Assembly (NCBI GenBank): GCA_023132895.1
Contig: JAGLXL010000001.1
Coordinates: 62,001 to 126,000, forward strand
From: Nanobdellota archaeon
GTDB taxonomy: Archaea > Nanobdellota > Nanobdellia > Woesearchaeales > JAGLXL01
Reading direction: 5' to 3'
DNA: 64,000 bases
Below, one piece after another: positions 1-9,233 of the stretch. Below the pieces are notes generated by a model. That model had not been told where the DNA came from. It saw only the letters and a program-made list of their open reading frames with translations, and made no database searches. Position 1 is the stretch's first letter, and each line of letters opens with the position of its first letter. The translations under genes and the position numbers were made by a program.

Positions 1-2091
1 AGATTAAATGATTTTTTTAAGTATTTCCCTGGAATGGTAAATGCATTCGCCAAACTGCACCCTTATGCTTATTTCTCACCAGAGGAAACATTAAAACATG
101 TGGTGGGCAACCACCAAGATTATGCAGGCACATTAGAAGGGCTGGCTAATTTTGTTCCGTCAGTAAACAAGGCTTTTTCAATCACTAAAAGAAAGCATTA
201 TCGGGCGCTCCGAGAGATAATTGAAATGGAATCAAAATCAGATAATAGAAACCCTAGATTACCCATCCATCTGGCAGAAGAACTTAATCATGATTATCCA
301 AGCTTGCCTTACCGTTCAAGAGAAGAACTGGATGCCCTTTATGAGGAATCAGAAAACATGGATGAGTCGGAACCAGGACCAATTAATCCTGAAGAAACAG
401 TCACAGTAACAGTAACTCCATTCATGGAAATAATGTCTTTAATAAAACATGGGCGCGTGGCCTTTTATAAAGTTTTAAAACATTTTTATTCAACAGATAT
501 GCCTACAGAATCTGAAATAAAAAAGTCTATCCAAGACAAAGCCAGATCCACGTTTAGAAATTTGATTGAATCAAGAACATTGATATACAGAAGTGATCTT
601 AATAGACTCAAAGATTTATTTCAGCGTGCAAAGGAAAGCATATTTTCTAAAAAAGTAAAGTCGCTTGACCCAATTATAGACGGGCACATATTCAGTTTAA
701 GGGAACTGCCAAAAGAATTGATAGATAAACTTAGATTGAAGTATAAGGAATATATTGACTTAGTAGACGGCTTTGTCAGCAATATAGGTTGGTGTATCGA
801 AGAATTCGCTGATTTAGCACAATATAATACTGAAGAACCTCAGAAGTATAGGGAAGAATACAATGGCTTAATAGAGCTTTATACTGTACACCTTGAGAAA
901 TTTTTTGATATCAATCCAGATTATGTTATGTTAAGCTATGATAAACTTCGAGATATTTTTGACCAAGCCGGTAAAGAAGGTTTAGATGAAGTATTATCTT
1001 TTACAGAAGATGCTTTAGAGTTTTATCCAACATTTTTTGATGTAGAGATGTTCAAAGACTATATCTCATTTTTTTGTAGCGAAGCACCACCCTCTGACAA
1101 ACTCAAAAATATAATTGTAGAAGTAGAAAAATGTAGAGATTATGCAGAAAAGATAGAAATGGTGTTAGTCTCACAAATTGAATCTCAAAAAGAAAATAAA
1201 GATCAAAATGGAGATCCTTTGATTGAATTGGTCATTCCTGATTTGTTTTATCTTTTTAGATCTCAAGTCGAACAGTACAATACAATCTTGGGGGGCGAGA
1301 CTTATTTTAAAGAACAAGTTATCCTTAATTTAGACCAAATTGTTAAAGGCGACATAGAATTAATAACTTTGGGCTGCGGAACAGGAGTTTCTGAATTAGA
1401 GATTGCCAGAGCAATTGCTGAATATCCTGAATGCAAAAACTTATCGGTTTATTTGACTGATAAAAGTGAAAACATGGTGGAGGAAGCTACATTTAATTTT
1501 TATAGAGATCGCATTAATGCATTATCTTCTGGAAAACCTAAAATAAAAACAATCCCAAAAGTTTGTGATTTTTGTAATCTTGATGAATTAAAAATAATTT
1601 CTCCTATTCAAAAAGATAAAAAGAAGATTTATGTTTTGTTGGGAGGAACTGCTGGTAATTTTTCTCCGGAAGATCGGCAGATGATTTATAATAATATCAA
1701 TGAAGTCATGCAGTCAGAAGATGTTTTCATAACTACTTGTGGTACTGATATGGATAATGAGCATTACAAGGGAGAGAATGAAGCCAGATGGCTTTTTTAT
1801 CCCCTAAAAATTCTAGGGATAAAAGAAAATCAGATAGATGAATTAATATCAAATCCTGAAAAATATGAGTTCGTGGCAGAGGAAGGGGGCGATCAAAAGC
1901 GATTGGTAGGATATTTTACTCTAGTTGATGAAGCATCTATTAATGACGTGACCTTACCCAAAGGCACAAAAATTCAGATGATTCATTCAGAAAGATTTAA
2001 TGTGAGTGAATTTGAAAATGAATTAAATATGTTTGATTCTCATATTGAAAAGGACGGTTCTCGGGCAATTGCTATCTGTTATAAAAAATAA
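1..2091 (+). CDS. EgtD-like SAM methyltransferase with long N-terminal region (5' end outside window)
   Basis: The reading frame is open from base 1, so the true start probably lies upstream; the first in-window ATG is at 34. The last ~250 residues look like the histidine-specific SAM methyltransferase family (EgtD type): a glycine-rich SAM loop LGCGTG, an acidic residue after the next strand (YLTDKSENM), and LGGTAGNFSPED, which resembles the family's STxGNF motif. The first ~430 residues are helical and charged and I do not recognise them; the usual EgtD partner domains (DinB-like, sulfatase-modifying) are not visible. The substrate is unknown, since residues that define histidine binding cannot be checked by eye. 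It ends 1 base from the convergent Lrp-type gene. Confidence 0.7.
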   Translation, partial: RLNDFFKYFPGMVNAFAKLHPYAYFSPEETLKHVVGNHQDYAGTLEGLANFVPSVNKAFSITKRKHYRALREIIEMESKSDNRNPRLPIHLAEELNHDYPSLPYRSREELDALYEESENMDESEPGPINPEETVTVTVTPFMEIMSLIKHGRVAFYKVLKHFYSTDMPTESEIKKSIQDKARSTFRNLIESRTLIYRSDLNRLKDLFQRAKESIFSKKVKSLDPIIDGHIFSLRELPKELIDKLRLKYKEYIDLVDGFVSNIGWCIEEFADLAQYNTEEPQKYREEYNGLIELYTVHLEKFFDINPDYVMLSYDKLRDIFDQAGKEGLDEVLSFTEDALEFYPTFFDVEMFKDYISFFCSEAPPSDKLKNIIVEVEKCRDYAEKIEMVLVSQIESQKENKDQNGDPLIELVIPDLFYLFRSQVEQYNTILGGETYFKEQVILNLDQIVKGDIELITLGCGTGVSELEIARAIAEYPECKNLSVYLTDKSENMVEEATFNFYRDRINALSSGKPKIKTIPKVCDFCNLDELKIISPIQKDKKKIYVLLGGTAGNFSPEDRQMIYNNINEVMQSEDVFITTCGTDMDNEHYKGENEARWLFYPLKILGIKENQIDELISNPEKYEFVAEEGGDQKRLVGYFTLVDEASINDVTLPKGTKIQMIHSERFNVSEFENELNMFDSHIEKDGSRAIAICYKK

Positions 2092-2092
2092 A

Positions 2093-3073
2093 CTATATTT
2101 TAATAGGAAAATAATTAATCAATGGTTCTTCGTAAAATAGAACTGTTTGGTAATCCCTGATGAGGTCTGGGAATTTTTCTCTTAATTCTTTCATGAGTTT
2201 ATACAAATCAGCTTTGGTTTTGAACATAGTTTCAAATTCCAATTCAGCATCTCCAAAAGATTTAGAGATATAAATGACGTTTTGATTGTAACTAAGAAAA
2301 GTGATTAATTGATTAAGCTTTGTTTTACTAAGATTTTCTAAATGTAATAATACTTTGTAATGATCATAACCTAATAGAGATAGATTTAGTTTAGCTCTAA
2401 AGCCAATAATAACTTTTTCTTTGACTAATCTTTTGATTCTGTTTTTGACAGCATTGCCAGTACAGTTTAATTTTTTACCGATTTCTAAAGCTGATATTCT
2501 AGCATTTTTGGCCAAAAGAGATAAAATTTTAAAATCAGTCTCATCTAATTTAACTTTTTTATGTTCGCCCAATAAAACATAAGAGTGATCTTTAGTGCCA
2601 TAGAGAAAATTATGTTTAAAATGGTAAATTCTAAAGGCAGCGCCGACATATTTTTCACCAAAATATTTTCCATATTTAAAGATAATGTCATCATAAATCT
2701 CTTCAAATGATAAGAGATCTTTGGCCCAAACAATAATACTGAGATCCCATTTGCCATCTCCAACAGTTACCCAGCCAATAGCGGGGTTTTGGTGCAGATA
2801 TTCCATGATTTCTTTTTCTTTATCTGGATTAATATTGTGATATCTCAGATAGACTCTCCAAAAAGTATAGCCCATTTTGGTAATGTCTAGGATGGCATAA
2901 TAACCTTGAATAATGCCTTTTTTTTCTAATTCTTTGATTCGGTAATTAACAACTTCTTTGCTCAAGCCAACTTTCTTAGCTATTTGGGCGAAGGGTTGTC
3001 GAGCATCCATGTCTAATTCGTATAAAATCTTCTTATCTTTGGCATCTAGCTTAATTTCTTTCATTTTTATCAT
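2093..3073 (-). CDS. Tandem Lrp/AsnC-family transcription regulator
   Basis: Two complete Lrp-like units lie in one 326-residue chain. Unit 1 has a helix-turn-helix at about residues 8-60 (DARQPFAQIAKKVGLSKEVV) followed by a ligand-binding-like alpha/beta region. Unit 2 repeats this from about residue 175 (ARISALEIGKKLNCTGNAVK). Double Lrp proteins are common in DPANN archaea, and this one may bind DNA as a pseudo-dimer. The start could be the first ATG or the one three codons later (MIKMKEIK). An AT-rich TATA-like stretch lies just upstream at about 3080-3100. It is divergent from the membrane-protein operon starting at 3220, which it could regulate; that is inference from position only. Confidence 0.85.
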   Translation of the reverse strand: MIKMKEIKLDAKDKKILYELDMDARQPFAQIAKKVGLSKEVVNYRIKELEKKGIIQGYYAILDITKMGYTFWRVYLRYHNINPDKEKEIMEYLHQNPAIGWVTVGDGKWDLSIIVWAKDLLSFEEIYDDIIFKYGKYFGEKYVGAAFRIYHFKHNFLYGTKDHSYVLLGEHKKVKLDETDFKILSLLAKNARISALEIGKKLNCTGNAVKNRIKRLVKEKVIIGFRAKLNLSLLGYDHYKVLLHLENLSKTKLNQLITFLSYNQNVIYISKSFGDAELEFETMFKTKADLYKLMKELREKFPDLIRDYQTVLFYEEPLINYFPIKI

Positions 3074-3219
3074 AATGATGAATTACTATATAAATATTGC
3101 GTTTTGATAAAAAATTCAGTCAAAGGTTTTATTTATATTCTCTACTATATATGTTCTTAGAGTTAAACCTAAAATAACACTTCGGAGAAAATCCGAAAAA
3201 AATCAAGAAAATCCGAAAA

Positions 3220-3432
3220 ATGAATTGGGGAAGAATCCTTGGATATGGAATGTTGGGAATGGTTTCAGGAGGAATCGTTTCATTTTTTGTTAAACATAAT
3301 ATTCCTTCATTAATAGGCATTGCAGCAGCCATCCTCTTTTTGAGAGCATTGGTGGTGATAATAGTTGAGATAGTAAAAGGCGTCAAAGAAGCAAAGACGT
3401 CAAGGAGAAAAAATGATAATCTTTGGGTATAA
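3220..3432 (+). CDS. Small two-helix membrane protein
   Basis: Seventy residues: a glycine-rich hydrophobic segment at about 5-25, a second at about 28-52, then a basic tail (SRRKND). No family recognised. The end overlaps the next gene by 20 bases, so the two are probably translationally coupled. It is the first gene of a five-gene run (3220-5827) whose other members are also envelope proteins, which suggests a membrane-scaffold role at most. Confidence 0.6.
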   Translation: MNWGRILGYGMLGMVSGGIVSFFVKHNIPSLIGIAAAILFLRALVVIIVEIVKGVKEAKTSRRKNDNLWV

Positions 3433-4078
3433 AACAAGACTAACAAAATCAAATGAAAAAGATAAAACTGAATTATCCTGTCCATCATGTCTGGAGAAGT
3501 CATGCTTAGGAAAATTAGAACTACATGACCTAAAAAGATGGTTTACTTTGTATTTTATTCCAATCTTTCCTTTTGGCACAATTGAATCATATTACAAATG
3601 TCATTTATGCGGGGAAACTTACAAAAAAGAAATCAAAGAAATAATGGAGAAGAATAAAAAAGAAAAGAAAAAGTTCCAAGATGATACAAAAATCACCCTG
3701 GCCAAGGCTTTGGCTGCTTGTATGACTTATATGGCTAAGGTAGACGGCAAAATCAGCAAAGAAGAACAAAAAGAAATTGACATACTGCTGAAAAATATGC
3801 CCAATTCCAAAGCTGAAATTAAGAAAGTCATTGACAAGGTTAAGAAAACTAAAGATAAAAAATATGTTTTTGAAGTTTTGAAGGAAGCTAGAAAATTCTT
3901 GACGGCAGATGGTGTCATGTTTATCATTGGTGTTCTAGCCAGGATGTTAATGGCTGACGGCAAGATTGACAAAAGAGAAGAGAAACTGATGAAAGAATTT
4001 CTCAAAGCCTGTGATCTACCTGAAGAACTTTATGTAGTCATAATTGAAAGTGTCAAAAACAGGGAGACAAAAAAATGA
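3413..4078 (+). CDS. Zinc-ribbon plus TerB-like domain protein
   Basis: The N-terminus (about residues 1-70) carries two CxxC pairs (CPSC, CHLC) around a hydrophobic strand-rich stretch, as in zinc-ribbon proteins with a WFTLYFIPIFPFG core. From about residue 95 to the end it is helical with two repeats of an acidic helix-loop motif (KVDGKISKEEQKEID and LMADGKIDKREEK), the hallmark of TerB/DjlA-type domains, which bind metal and associate with membrane proteins. The next gene starts within its last codon (ATGA overlap at 4075-4078), so it is part of an operon with the flanking membrane and lipoprotein genes. Confidence 0.7.
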   Translation: MIIFGYKTRLTKSNEKDKTELSCPSCLEKSCLGKLELHDLKRWFTLYFIPIFPFGTIESYYKCHLCGETYKKEIKEIMEKNKKEKKKFQDDTKITLAKALAACMTYMAKVDGKISKEEQKEIDILLKNMPNSKAEIKKVIDKVKKTKDKKYVFEVLKEARKFLTADGVMFIIGVLARMLMADGKIDKREEKLMKEFLKACDLPEELYVVIIESVKNRETKK

Positions 4079-4707
4079 AGAAAATAATTTTTGCTCTTTT
4101 GTTGATTGGATTGGTTTTGATAGCTGGATGTGGCGAGAAAATGTCAGATATGGAAATAAGCCGCAGAGAAGCTTTGCAACAAGAGATTAATGATACTATA
4201 ACAGAATGCTCTGTGTTAGAAGATGAATTTGACAATAGTTTTTGTTTTGCGCAAAAAGCAGCTAAATCACGACAGATGGAACTGGAGTATGATGTGGATT
4301 ATCCATTTGATATGGTCAAGGCTTATTGCAGTGAAGCGGATGATCCAGATGTGTGTTATTATTACGTGGCTATCAGGTCAAAAAACAGCAAATTCTGTTC
4401 TTTGGTAGAAGACAGAGTAGGATGTGAGTTGCTGTCTGATAAATATTATTGTAATGATATGATCAATCCTAATGAATGCTTGATGGATAGGGCTTATCTA
4501 ATCAGATATGTAGATAGAAGTGAAGCTTGGAACATATGTAAAAGATTGCCAACTGTATATCACCGAGAAAGCGAAGATTCATTCACTTGCCTCGATATTG
4601 ATTTTGAAAATTCAATGAATGGGTCTTATGAAGACAGATTCTTAATAATGTATTTCATATCAAGCCTCATTGGATTTGAAATTGATTATGTGAGGGTGCC
4701 AAGATGA
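4075..4707 (+). CDS. Cysteine-rich lipoprotein
   Basis: The N-terminus is a lipoprotein signal: a KK start, a hydrophobic core and LIAGC, with Cys at residue ~19 as the predicted lipid site. The mature part has many cysteines spaced in pairs (CSVLEDEFDNSFC, CSEADDPDVC) resembling the repeated Cys units in the lipoproteins at 30124-30741 and 53950-54486. The role is unknown; the paired cysteines suggest disulfides outside the membrane. It overlaps the previous gene by 4 bases and the next by 4 bases. Confidence 0.65.
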   Translation: MKKIIFALLLIGLVLIAGCGEKMSDMEISRREALQQEINDTITECSVLEDEFDNSFCFAQKAAKSRQMELEYDVDYPFDMVKAYCSEADDPDVCYYYVAIRSKNSKFCSLVEDRVGCELLSDKYYCNDMINPNECLMDRAYLIRYVDRSEAWNICKRLPTVYHRESEDSFTCLDIDFENSMNGSYEDRFLIMYFISSLIGFEIDYVRVPR

Positions 4708-4922
4708 ACAAAGGAAAAATAATCGGAAAATTAGTCTGGGTTGTCTTAGCAGGGTTTTTGATCGCTTTTATGATCAATAAGAATGTTGGCGGAATGTTGG
4801 GTGTTTCTGCTGGCGGTGCAATTATTTTTTGGTCTTTTGTAGGCATTTGGCGCGAAATTACTGACGGCAAGAAAATCTTTGTGGTTTGGAAAGATGGCGG
4901 ACCGAGGATTGAGAAAAGATGA
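4704..4922 (+). CDS. Small two-helix membrane protein
   Basis: Seventy-two residues with two hydrophobic helices (about 8-24 and 28-46) and a short polar tail. It resembles the protein at 3220-3432 in size and layout. It overlaps the lipoprotein gene before it and the secreted-protein gene after it by 4 bases each (ATGA), so all are read from one transcript. No known family. Confidence 0.6.
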   Translation: MNKGKIIGKLVWVVLAGFLIAFMINKNVGGMLGVSAGGAIIFWSFVGIWREITDGKKIFVVWKDGGPRIEKR

Positions 4923-5827
4923 AAAAGTTAATTTCAGGTTTGGTGTTGAGTGGAATTTTGGGTTTTGGTTCAATAGCTTCAGCTCAAGAAGCACCTAAAG
5001 AAAAAGGGGCTGTGGAAAGGTTAGTCGATGGTTTAGGTGATTTAATTAGCAAGGGAGTTGATTATGCCAGCAGGAAAATAATGGAAAAATGTTTGGAGAG
5101 TGAGATTGAAGAGAGATTTAGTTATGATTTAGAGGATAAAAGATTGGAAAGATTTGTTGGGGGCCGGGGTTATGAAGTTTTTGAAGATGCTGAGGTAACT
5201 AAATTTGATGATAAAAAAGCAGTGGCTGTTTTGGGATATGAATTTAAAAGTCCTGATACTTCGAAATATAGAAATTTTAGTTTGAAAATGCAGAGAGAGT
5301 TTTCTTTGAAAGATGATTCTATTGACAAAGTGATTGGAGAAGGAAAGGACTGGGGTGTGATTTGCGGGAAAAAAGTCAGTGAAGATGAACTTGATGATAT
5401 TTTGCTTTTGAATAAATCGATTGCAGACAGATGGGATGGGAAGTTAAAAGATTATCTAAAAGAAAATAAAAATCATGTTGTTGATTATGAGATTGTGTTT
5501 TTTACTCATGAAAATGGTGTTTACAAAAAAGGAAGTGTTGAGAAAGCCAAAGTTCGAATGCCTTTGAGAAAATCTCAAGTTGGGATTATGGTTAGAATAG
5601 ATGATAAATTCGGCAACCCAGTCATAGAGCAAAGAGTTGTTGAAGGATATCTCAAAGGTGATGAATGGCAATATTCAAGCCAGTTGTATAAAAGAGACAT
5701 GAATGGTTTTGATTTTACTGAAAAGAATCATTGGCAGGAAAAGGATTTTTTGAAGTCATTAGGAGAGTCTGCTGATAAGGCTTTACGTCAGGGTATTTCG
5801 TATATTAAAAGTTTGTTTAAAGATTAA
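4919..5827 (+). CDS. Secreted or periplasmic-type protein of unknown function
   Basis: A Sec signal peptide with likely cleavage at SIASA-Q is followed by about 280 charged residues of mixed alpha/beta character. I see no catalytic motif or known domain. It is the last gene of the tight 3220-5827 run, and is followed after 64 bases by the eight-gene run starting at 5892. Confidence 0.6.
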   Translation: MKKLISGLVLSGILGFGSIASAQEAPKEKGAVERLVDGLGDLISKGVDYASRKIMEKCLESEIEERFSYDLEDKRLERFVGGRGYEVFEDAEVTKFDDKKAVAVLGYEFKSPDTSKYRNFSLKMQREFSLKDDSIDKVIGEGKDWGVICGKKVSEDELDDILLLNKSIADRWDGKLKDYLKENKNHVVDYEIVFFTHENGVYKKGSVEKAKVRMPLRKSQVGIMVRIDDKFGNPVIEQRVVEGYLKGDEWQYSSQLYKRDMNGFDFTEKNHWQEKDFLKSLGESADKALRQGISYIKSLFKD

Positions 5828-5832
5828 CTTAT

Positions 5833-5883
5833 CCTAGAAGTGAGGTGTATTGAGATAGCGAGAGCTCTAGGAAAGTTAGGAGG
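5833..5883 (+). promoter_or_regulatory. Leader with short inverted repeat and strong Shine-Dalgarno
   Basis: CCTAGA (5833-5838) can pair with TCTAGG (5866-5871). AGGAGG (5878-5883) lies 8 bases before the ATG at 5892. I see no TATA box here, so the downstream genes may be co-transcribed with 3220-5827 and re-initiated by this strong ribosome site. Confidence 0.45.
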
Positions 5884-5891
5884 AAAAGAAA

Positions 5892-7073
5892 ATGTCAGAT
5901 GAAATTGAAAAGAAAAATGAATTAGAAAGTAGGATATTAACATGGAAAGCTAAACTAATAGATGAAGATGGAGTAGTGAATCTTTTATTAGATGAAAAAG
6001 ATGCGATCGTCAATTATTTAGGAAAATATGGATTGGAACTGCCTTTTGATGAAAAAATTGCAAAACCAAAAAATATTCCTGATTTAAGAAACGTCAGGAA
6101 ATTAGTTGACACGTCAGTTGTTTTACAGTATGAATTTAATAGATCTATGAAGTGGATTCATGGCAATACTTTGACAAATAAAATAGCTGAGGTTTTTAAA
6201 CAAAAAATTCTTGGAAAAAGGTTGTATGAACCAAAAGAAATTCTTGAAGAACAACTTAACAATGCACATGATATTAACGCTGTTTATAAAGACTTTGTGA
6301 ATCATTCCCAACATTTATTTTATGGTTTGCAAAGTGAGTTAATAAAAAATTGGGAGATGGAACAAGTCACTAAGTTTGTATGGTTTATGGCTGCCAGAGC
6401 ATGGAAAAATGCTTATGAAGAACAACAAAAAAGAGAGATGGCATTAGTGGGTCATAAGTATAAAAACAGTGATGATAAAGTATTACTTAAAACTGTGAAT
6501 GGAACGATTAGCCCTGATGAACTCGCTCAAATCATAAAAGCAGGCAGTGAAAAAGGTGTTAATGTTCTCGCTGGCTCTTTTAAATTACAAGAGATAAAGA
6601 CTGCAAAAACATTAGCAGAAGACGAAGCCAAATATTTAAGCGATGAAAGAAGGATGATGCTTGACTTATTTGGAGTCTATAACCATATATTTCAACGCCG
6701 TCAAGAGGCATTAAAGAAAAGTCAAAGATTAGTTGGAAGTATTGAAAAAATCAAAGACCCAATATTAAACCTAATCGAAGGGGGAAATTATGATGGTGCC
6801 TTATTAGGACAACATGTAGACCTAAATAGAACAATAAAATACCTTGGTGGGTTTACTTCAACGATTCTGGCTAATCTCGAGGGACTTCACAGGCACGGTT
6901 GTTTTGAACTTGTCAATGACGGAAAGCTGCTAGGTAATGTGAAAAGTGAGTATGGTGTTGAGAGAATCAAAGATGTCTTAGGTCCTGGACTTCCATCACC
7001 AGACGGCTATCTTATTGATGTTGTAGCTAGAGAGTTACCTTCTAACATCAGAACAGCTGAAAATGGCAGATAA
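5892..7073 (+). CDS. Helical protein, first gene of an eight-gene operon, unknown function
   Basis: A 393-residue soluble, mostly helical and charged protein with no signal peptide or membrane segment. The middle (about 180-290) is rich in K/E/Q and may form a coiled coil. A strong AGGAGG precedes the ATG. The 3' end overlaps the next gene by 11 bases. No family recognised. Its position at the head of an overlapping operon with a transglutaminase-like protein and membrane-anchored propellers suggests it is the cytoplasmic part of that set. Confidence 0.55.
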   Translation: MSDEIEKKNELESRILTWKAKLIDEDGVVNLLLDEKDAIVNYLGKYGLELPFDEKIAKPKNIPDLRNVRKLVDTSVVLQYEFNRSMKWIHGNTLTNKIAEVFKQKILGKRLYEPKEILEEQLNNAHDINAVYKDFVNHSQHLFYGLQSELIKNWEMEQVTKFVWFMAARAWKNAYEEQQKREMALVGHKYKNSDDKVLLKTVNGTISPDELAQIIKAGSEKGVNVLAGSFKLQEIKTAKTLAEDEAKYLSDERRMMLDLFGVYNHIFQRRQEALKKSQRLVGSIEKIKDPILNLIEGGNYDGALLGQHVDLNRTIKYLGGFTSTILANLEGLHRHGCFELVNDGKLLGNVKSEYGVERIKDVLGPGLPSPDGYLIDVVARELPSNIRTAENGR

Positions 7074-7800
7074 AGATCTAAAAAATCTTCAGTTGTTGGT
7101 CGAAGGTTTGGCTAAAGGAAAGGGTAAGTTTAAAGAAATTCATGAAAATTACTTAGAAATTGCAGAGAATTTCAGAGATCTTTATGAACAAACAGTTGCC
7201 AATCAAGTAAAGATAGAGAAAAAATTGATGGGTCATAAGATTGACTTATACAATTCTGAAGCAACCCTGGCCCGAAGTGCTGAATCATATCAGTTTTGCC
7301 AAAATAATGAAGATTCTTCATGGCTGCATCGGGCTTTCACTAATGTCAAAGGGAAAGTATTGGAAGCAAGACTGAGTGGACATCAAGAGAAGCAAGATTT
7401 CTATGTCGATCTATGTAAAGAAACGCAGCAAAAAAGCCAGTCGATGAATGAAGTTGCTGAATTCCTGAAATATACAATGAGGGAATTCGGCTTGCTGTAT
7501 TTTTCAATTCATGAATTAAAAAAGAATTTAGAGATCACCGAGACAGCATCGAAAGTATTCAAGGATACAGAGTTTGAGGAAGGAGCAAAAAATGGCAAAG
7601 AAATGGCTATTTTTTCTTTTTATCTTCATCACAGAAATTACATGAATTCTCTAGAAGCAAGAATACCTTCTTATGACAGTCGAGATATGGATTTTAGACA
7701 TATCAATCCGCTGATGAGCAGTATTGTTGAGACAAATAGAACTTATGACAAAGAATTGGAGGGGAAAGCTCAACGTTTTTTTGAAAATGGGACTGATTGA
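7063..7800 (+). CDS. Helical coiled-coil protein, unknown function
   Basis: 245 residues, almost all predicted helix, with long amphipathic stretches and no signal peptide. It shares no motif I can name. It overlaps both neighbours (11 bases upstream, 14 downstream), the pattern of stoichiometric co-translation. It is probably a structural partner of the proteins at 5892-7073 and 7787-8506. Confidence 0.55.
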   Translation: MADKDLKNLQLLVEGLAKGKGKFKEIHENYLEIAENFRDLYEQTVANQVKIEKKLMGHKIDLYNSEATLARSAESYQFCQNNEDSSWLHRAFTNVKGKVLEARLSGHQEKQDFYVDLCKETQQKSQSMNEVAEFLKYTMREFGLLYFSIHELKKNLEITETASKVFKDTEFEEGAKNGKEMAIFSFYLHHRNYMNSLEARIPSYDSRDMDFRHINPLMSSIVETNRTYDKELEGKAQRFFENGTD

Positions 7801-8506
7801 TTTGTTGTTTGGAAAAAGCGACAAAGAGCGTATTTTGGATAGTCTGGCTTCCCAGGAAATTTTTTCGAGAAGTGGAATAGTTGACTTACTTTTTGGAAGA
7901 AATAAAAAAGAGTATTCATTGTATTGTATAGCTTCAAGAATAGTGACAAATCAAGGTAGATTATTCTTTGAAAATGGGAAAAAAACTGGAAGTTATAGAA
8001 ATAATTTAGCAAGTGCAATCGCAGACATGGAACTATGTTTGGAGAATACTATAAATTATTTTTCTAGTTTGAAGGAAAATGCACAAAAAAATGTGATGTC
8101 CAAGGATTCTCTTACTTTTGGAACTTATATGTTGGATAATCTAAAATTCATTAAAGAGAGTGGATTAGATTGGTTTGGAGATTATTCAAAATATAAAGAA
8201 GTATACAATTCTTTGAAAAAAATAAATTCCAAAACTTCTAAAGAAGTTATTTGTGCCAATATTTATCTGGCAGAGTGCCAAATTTGGTATTCGGAACAAA
8301 ATTCCCAACGGATACTCAGCACAACGAGGAATCTTAGAAATTCTATTGGAAACAATAATAATTCTACGCCTAATGAATGGCTTTATTGTTTTTTTGATGA
8401 AATGAAGAAAAGTTTGTTTTGGAGAAAAGATTGTAAAAAATTCATGGAGAAGATATACGGAAAAGAAGAATCCGATGAAGGTGATAATTATGCGCTCGCT
8501 AGATGA
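7787..8506 (+). CDS. Helical protein with duplicated 'DLLFG' N-terminal motif
   Basis: The ATG at 7787 is chosen over an upstream in-frame one at 7724 because it gives the short overlap typical of this operon. The first 40 residues contain a near repeat: GLIDLLFGKSDKE and GIVDLLFGRNKKE, each a short hydrophobic helix followed by a polar turn. The rest is helical with a Ser/Asn-rich stretch near residue 190. Function unknown. It overlaps the transglutaminase-like gene downstream. Confidence 0.55.
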   Translation: MGLIDLLFGKSDKERILDSLASQEIFSRSGIVDLLFGRNKKEYSLYCIASRIVTNQGRLFFENGKKTGSYRNNLASAIADMELCLENTINYFSSLKENAQKNVMSKDSLTFGTYMLDNLKFIKESGLDWFGDYSKYKEVYNSLKKINSKTSKEVICANIYLAECQIWYSEQNSQRILSTTRNLRNSIGNNNNSTPNEWLYCFFDEMKKSLFWRKDCKKFMEKIYGKEESDEGDNYALAR

Positions 8507-9233
8507 TTTAAACAAATTTCATAATAGTGGATTTGGAAAAAATAATTTTGATGATTACAATAATTTTGTTACTGGAAAACAGCCTAAAAGTAGAAAATGG
8601 TTGTATGCTTTAGCTGGTGCTTTATTACTGGGGCCGTGTGTTTGTTGGCCTGGCGGTGGAAATTCGACTGATAAATACTATAAAAAAGTAGAAATGGATG
8701 TCAATCAAATCAACGGCAGTTATACTTTAACTGTTAATGATGACAGTGTTGAAAACCCATTTATCATTGACAAAAGATTAGTTGAGATTATCAAAGAAGA
8801 AACAGAAGATTGTGATAATGATATTGAAAAAGCAGAAGCAATTTTTGACTGGATGGAAAGCAATGTAGGCTATGATAAGTCTAAATATTTTACACTGACT
8901 TCTGATTTTATCAGAGGATTAGGTATTTTTGGTGATGAGTCAGGTTATAGGAACAGCAAAGAAGTTTTAGATGATGAAGAAGGAATCTGCGGAGAATTAG
9001 CTTTCTTATATGTGACCATGGCCAGAAGTGTTGGTCTGGAATCTAATTATGTGAGTGTTAGAGTTGACAAAAATTCTGATAAAGTAAATCACGCTTGTGC
9101 TGTAGTCAAAGCTGACGGCAAAAGAATATTTGTTGATCCGGCTTATGATGAGTTTGATATTAATCACAAAGATGTCAGGATTCTTTCTGATAAAGAAACA
9201 ATTGAGAGGTATAAGTGCTGGAGGAGGAAATGA
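8490..9233 (+). CDS. Membrane-anchored transglutaminase-like (papain-fold) protein
   Basis: After a short polar N-terminus there is one membrane segment or lipoprotein-like signal (about residues 30-50, with cysteines in GPCVCW). Residues ~150-230 match the transglutaminase-like core: EGICGELAFLYVTMARSVGL carries the Cys, NHACAVVKADG the His and VDPAYDEF the Asp. Such domains act as proteases, peptide cross-linkers or binding modules. The start at 8490 (MRSLDD) follows a GGTGAT ribosome site; 8475 is the alternative. It is the only likely enzyme in the eight-gene operon and is probably outside or at the membrane. Confidence 0.65.
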   Translation: MRSLDDLNKFHNSGFGKNNFDDYNNFVTGKQPKSRKWLYALAGALLLGPCVCWPGGGNSTDKYYKKVEMDVNQINGSYTLTVNDDSVENPFIIDKRLVEIIKEETEDCDNDIEKAEAIFDWMESNVGYDKSKYFTLTSDFIRGLGIFGDESGYRNSKEVLDDEEGICGELAFLYVTMARSVGLESNYVSVRVDKNSDKVNHACAVVKADGKRIFVDPAYDEFDINHKDVRILSDKETIERYKCWRRK

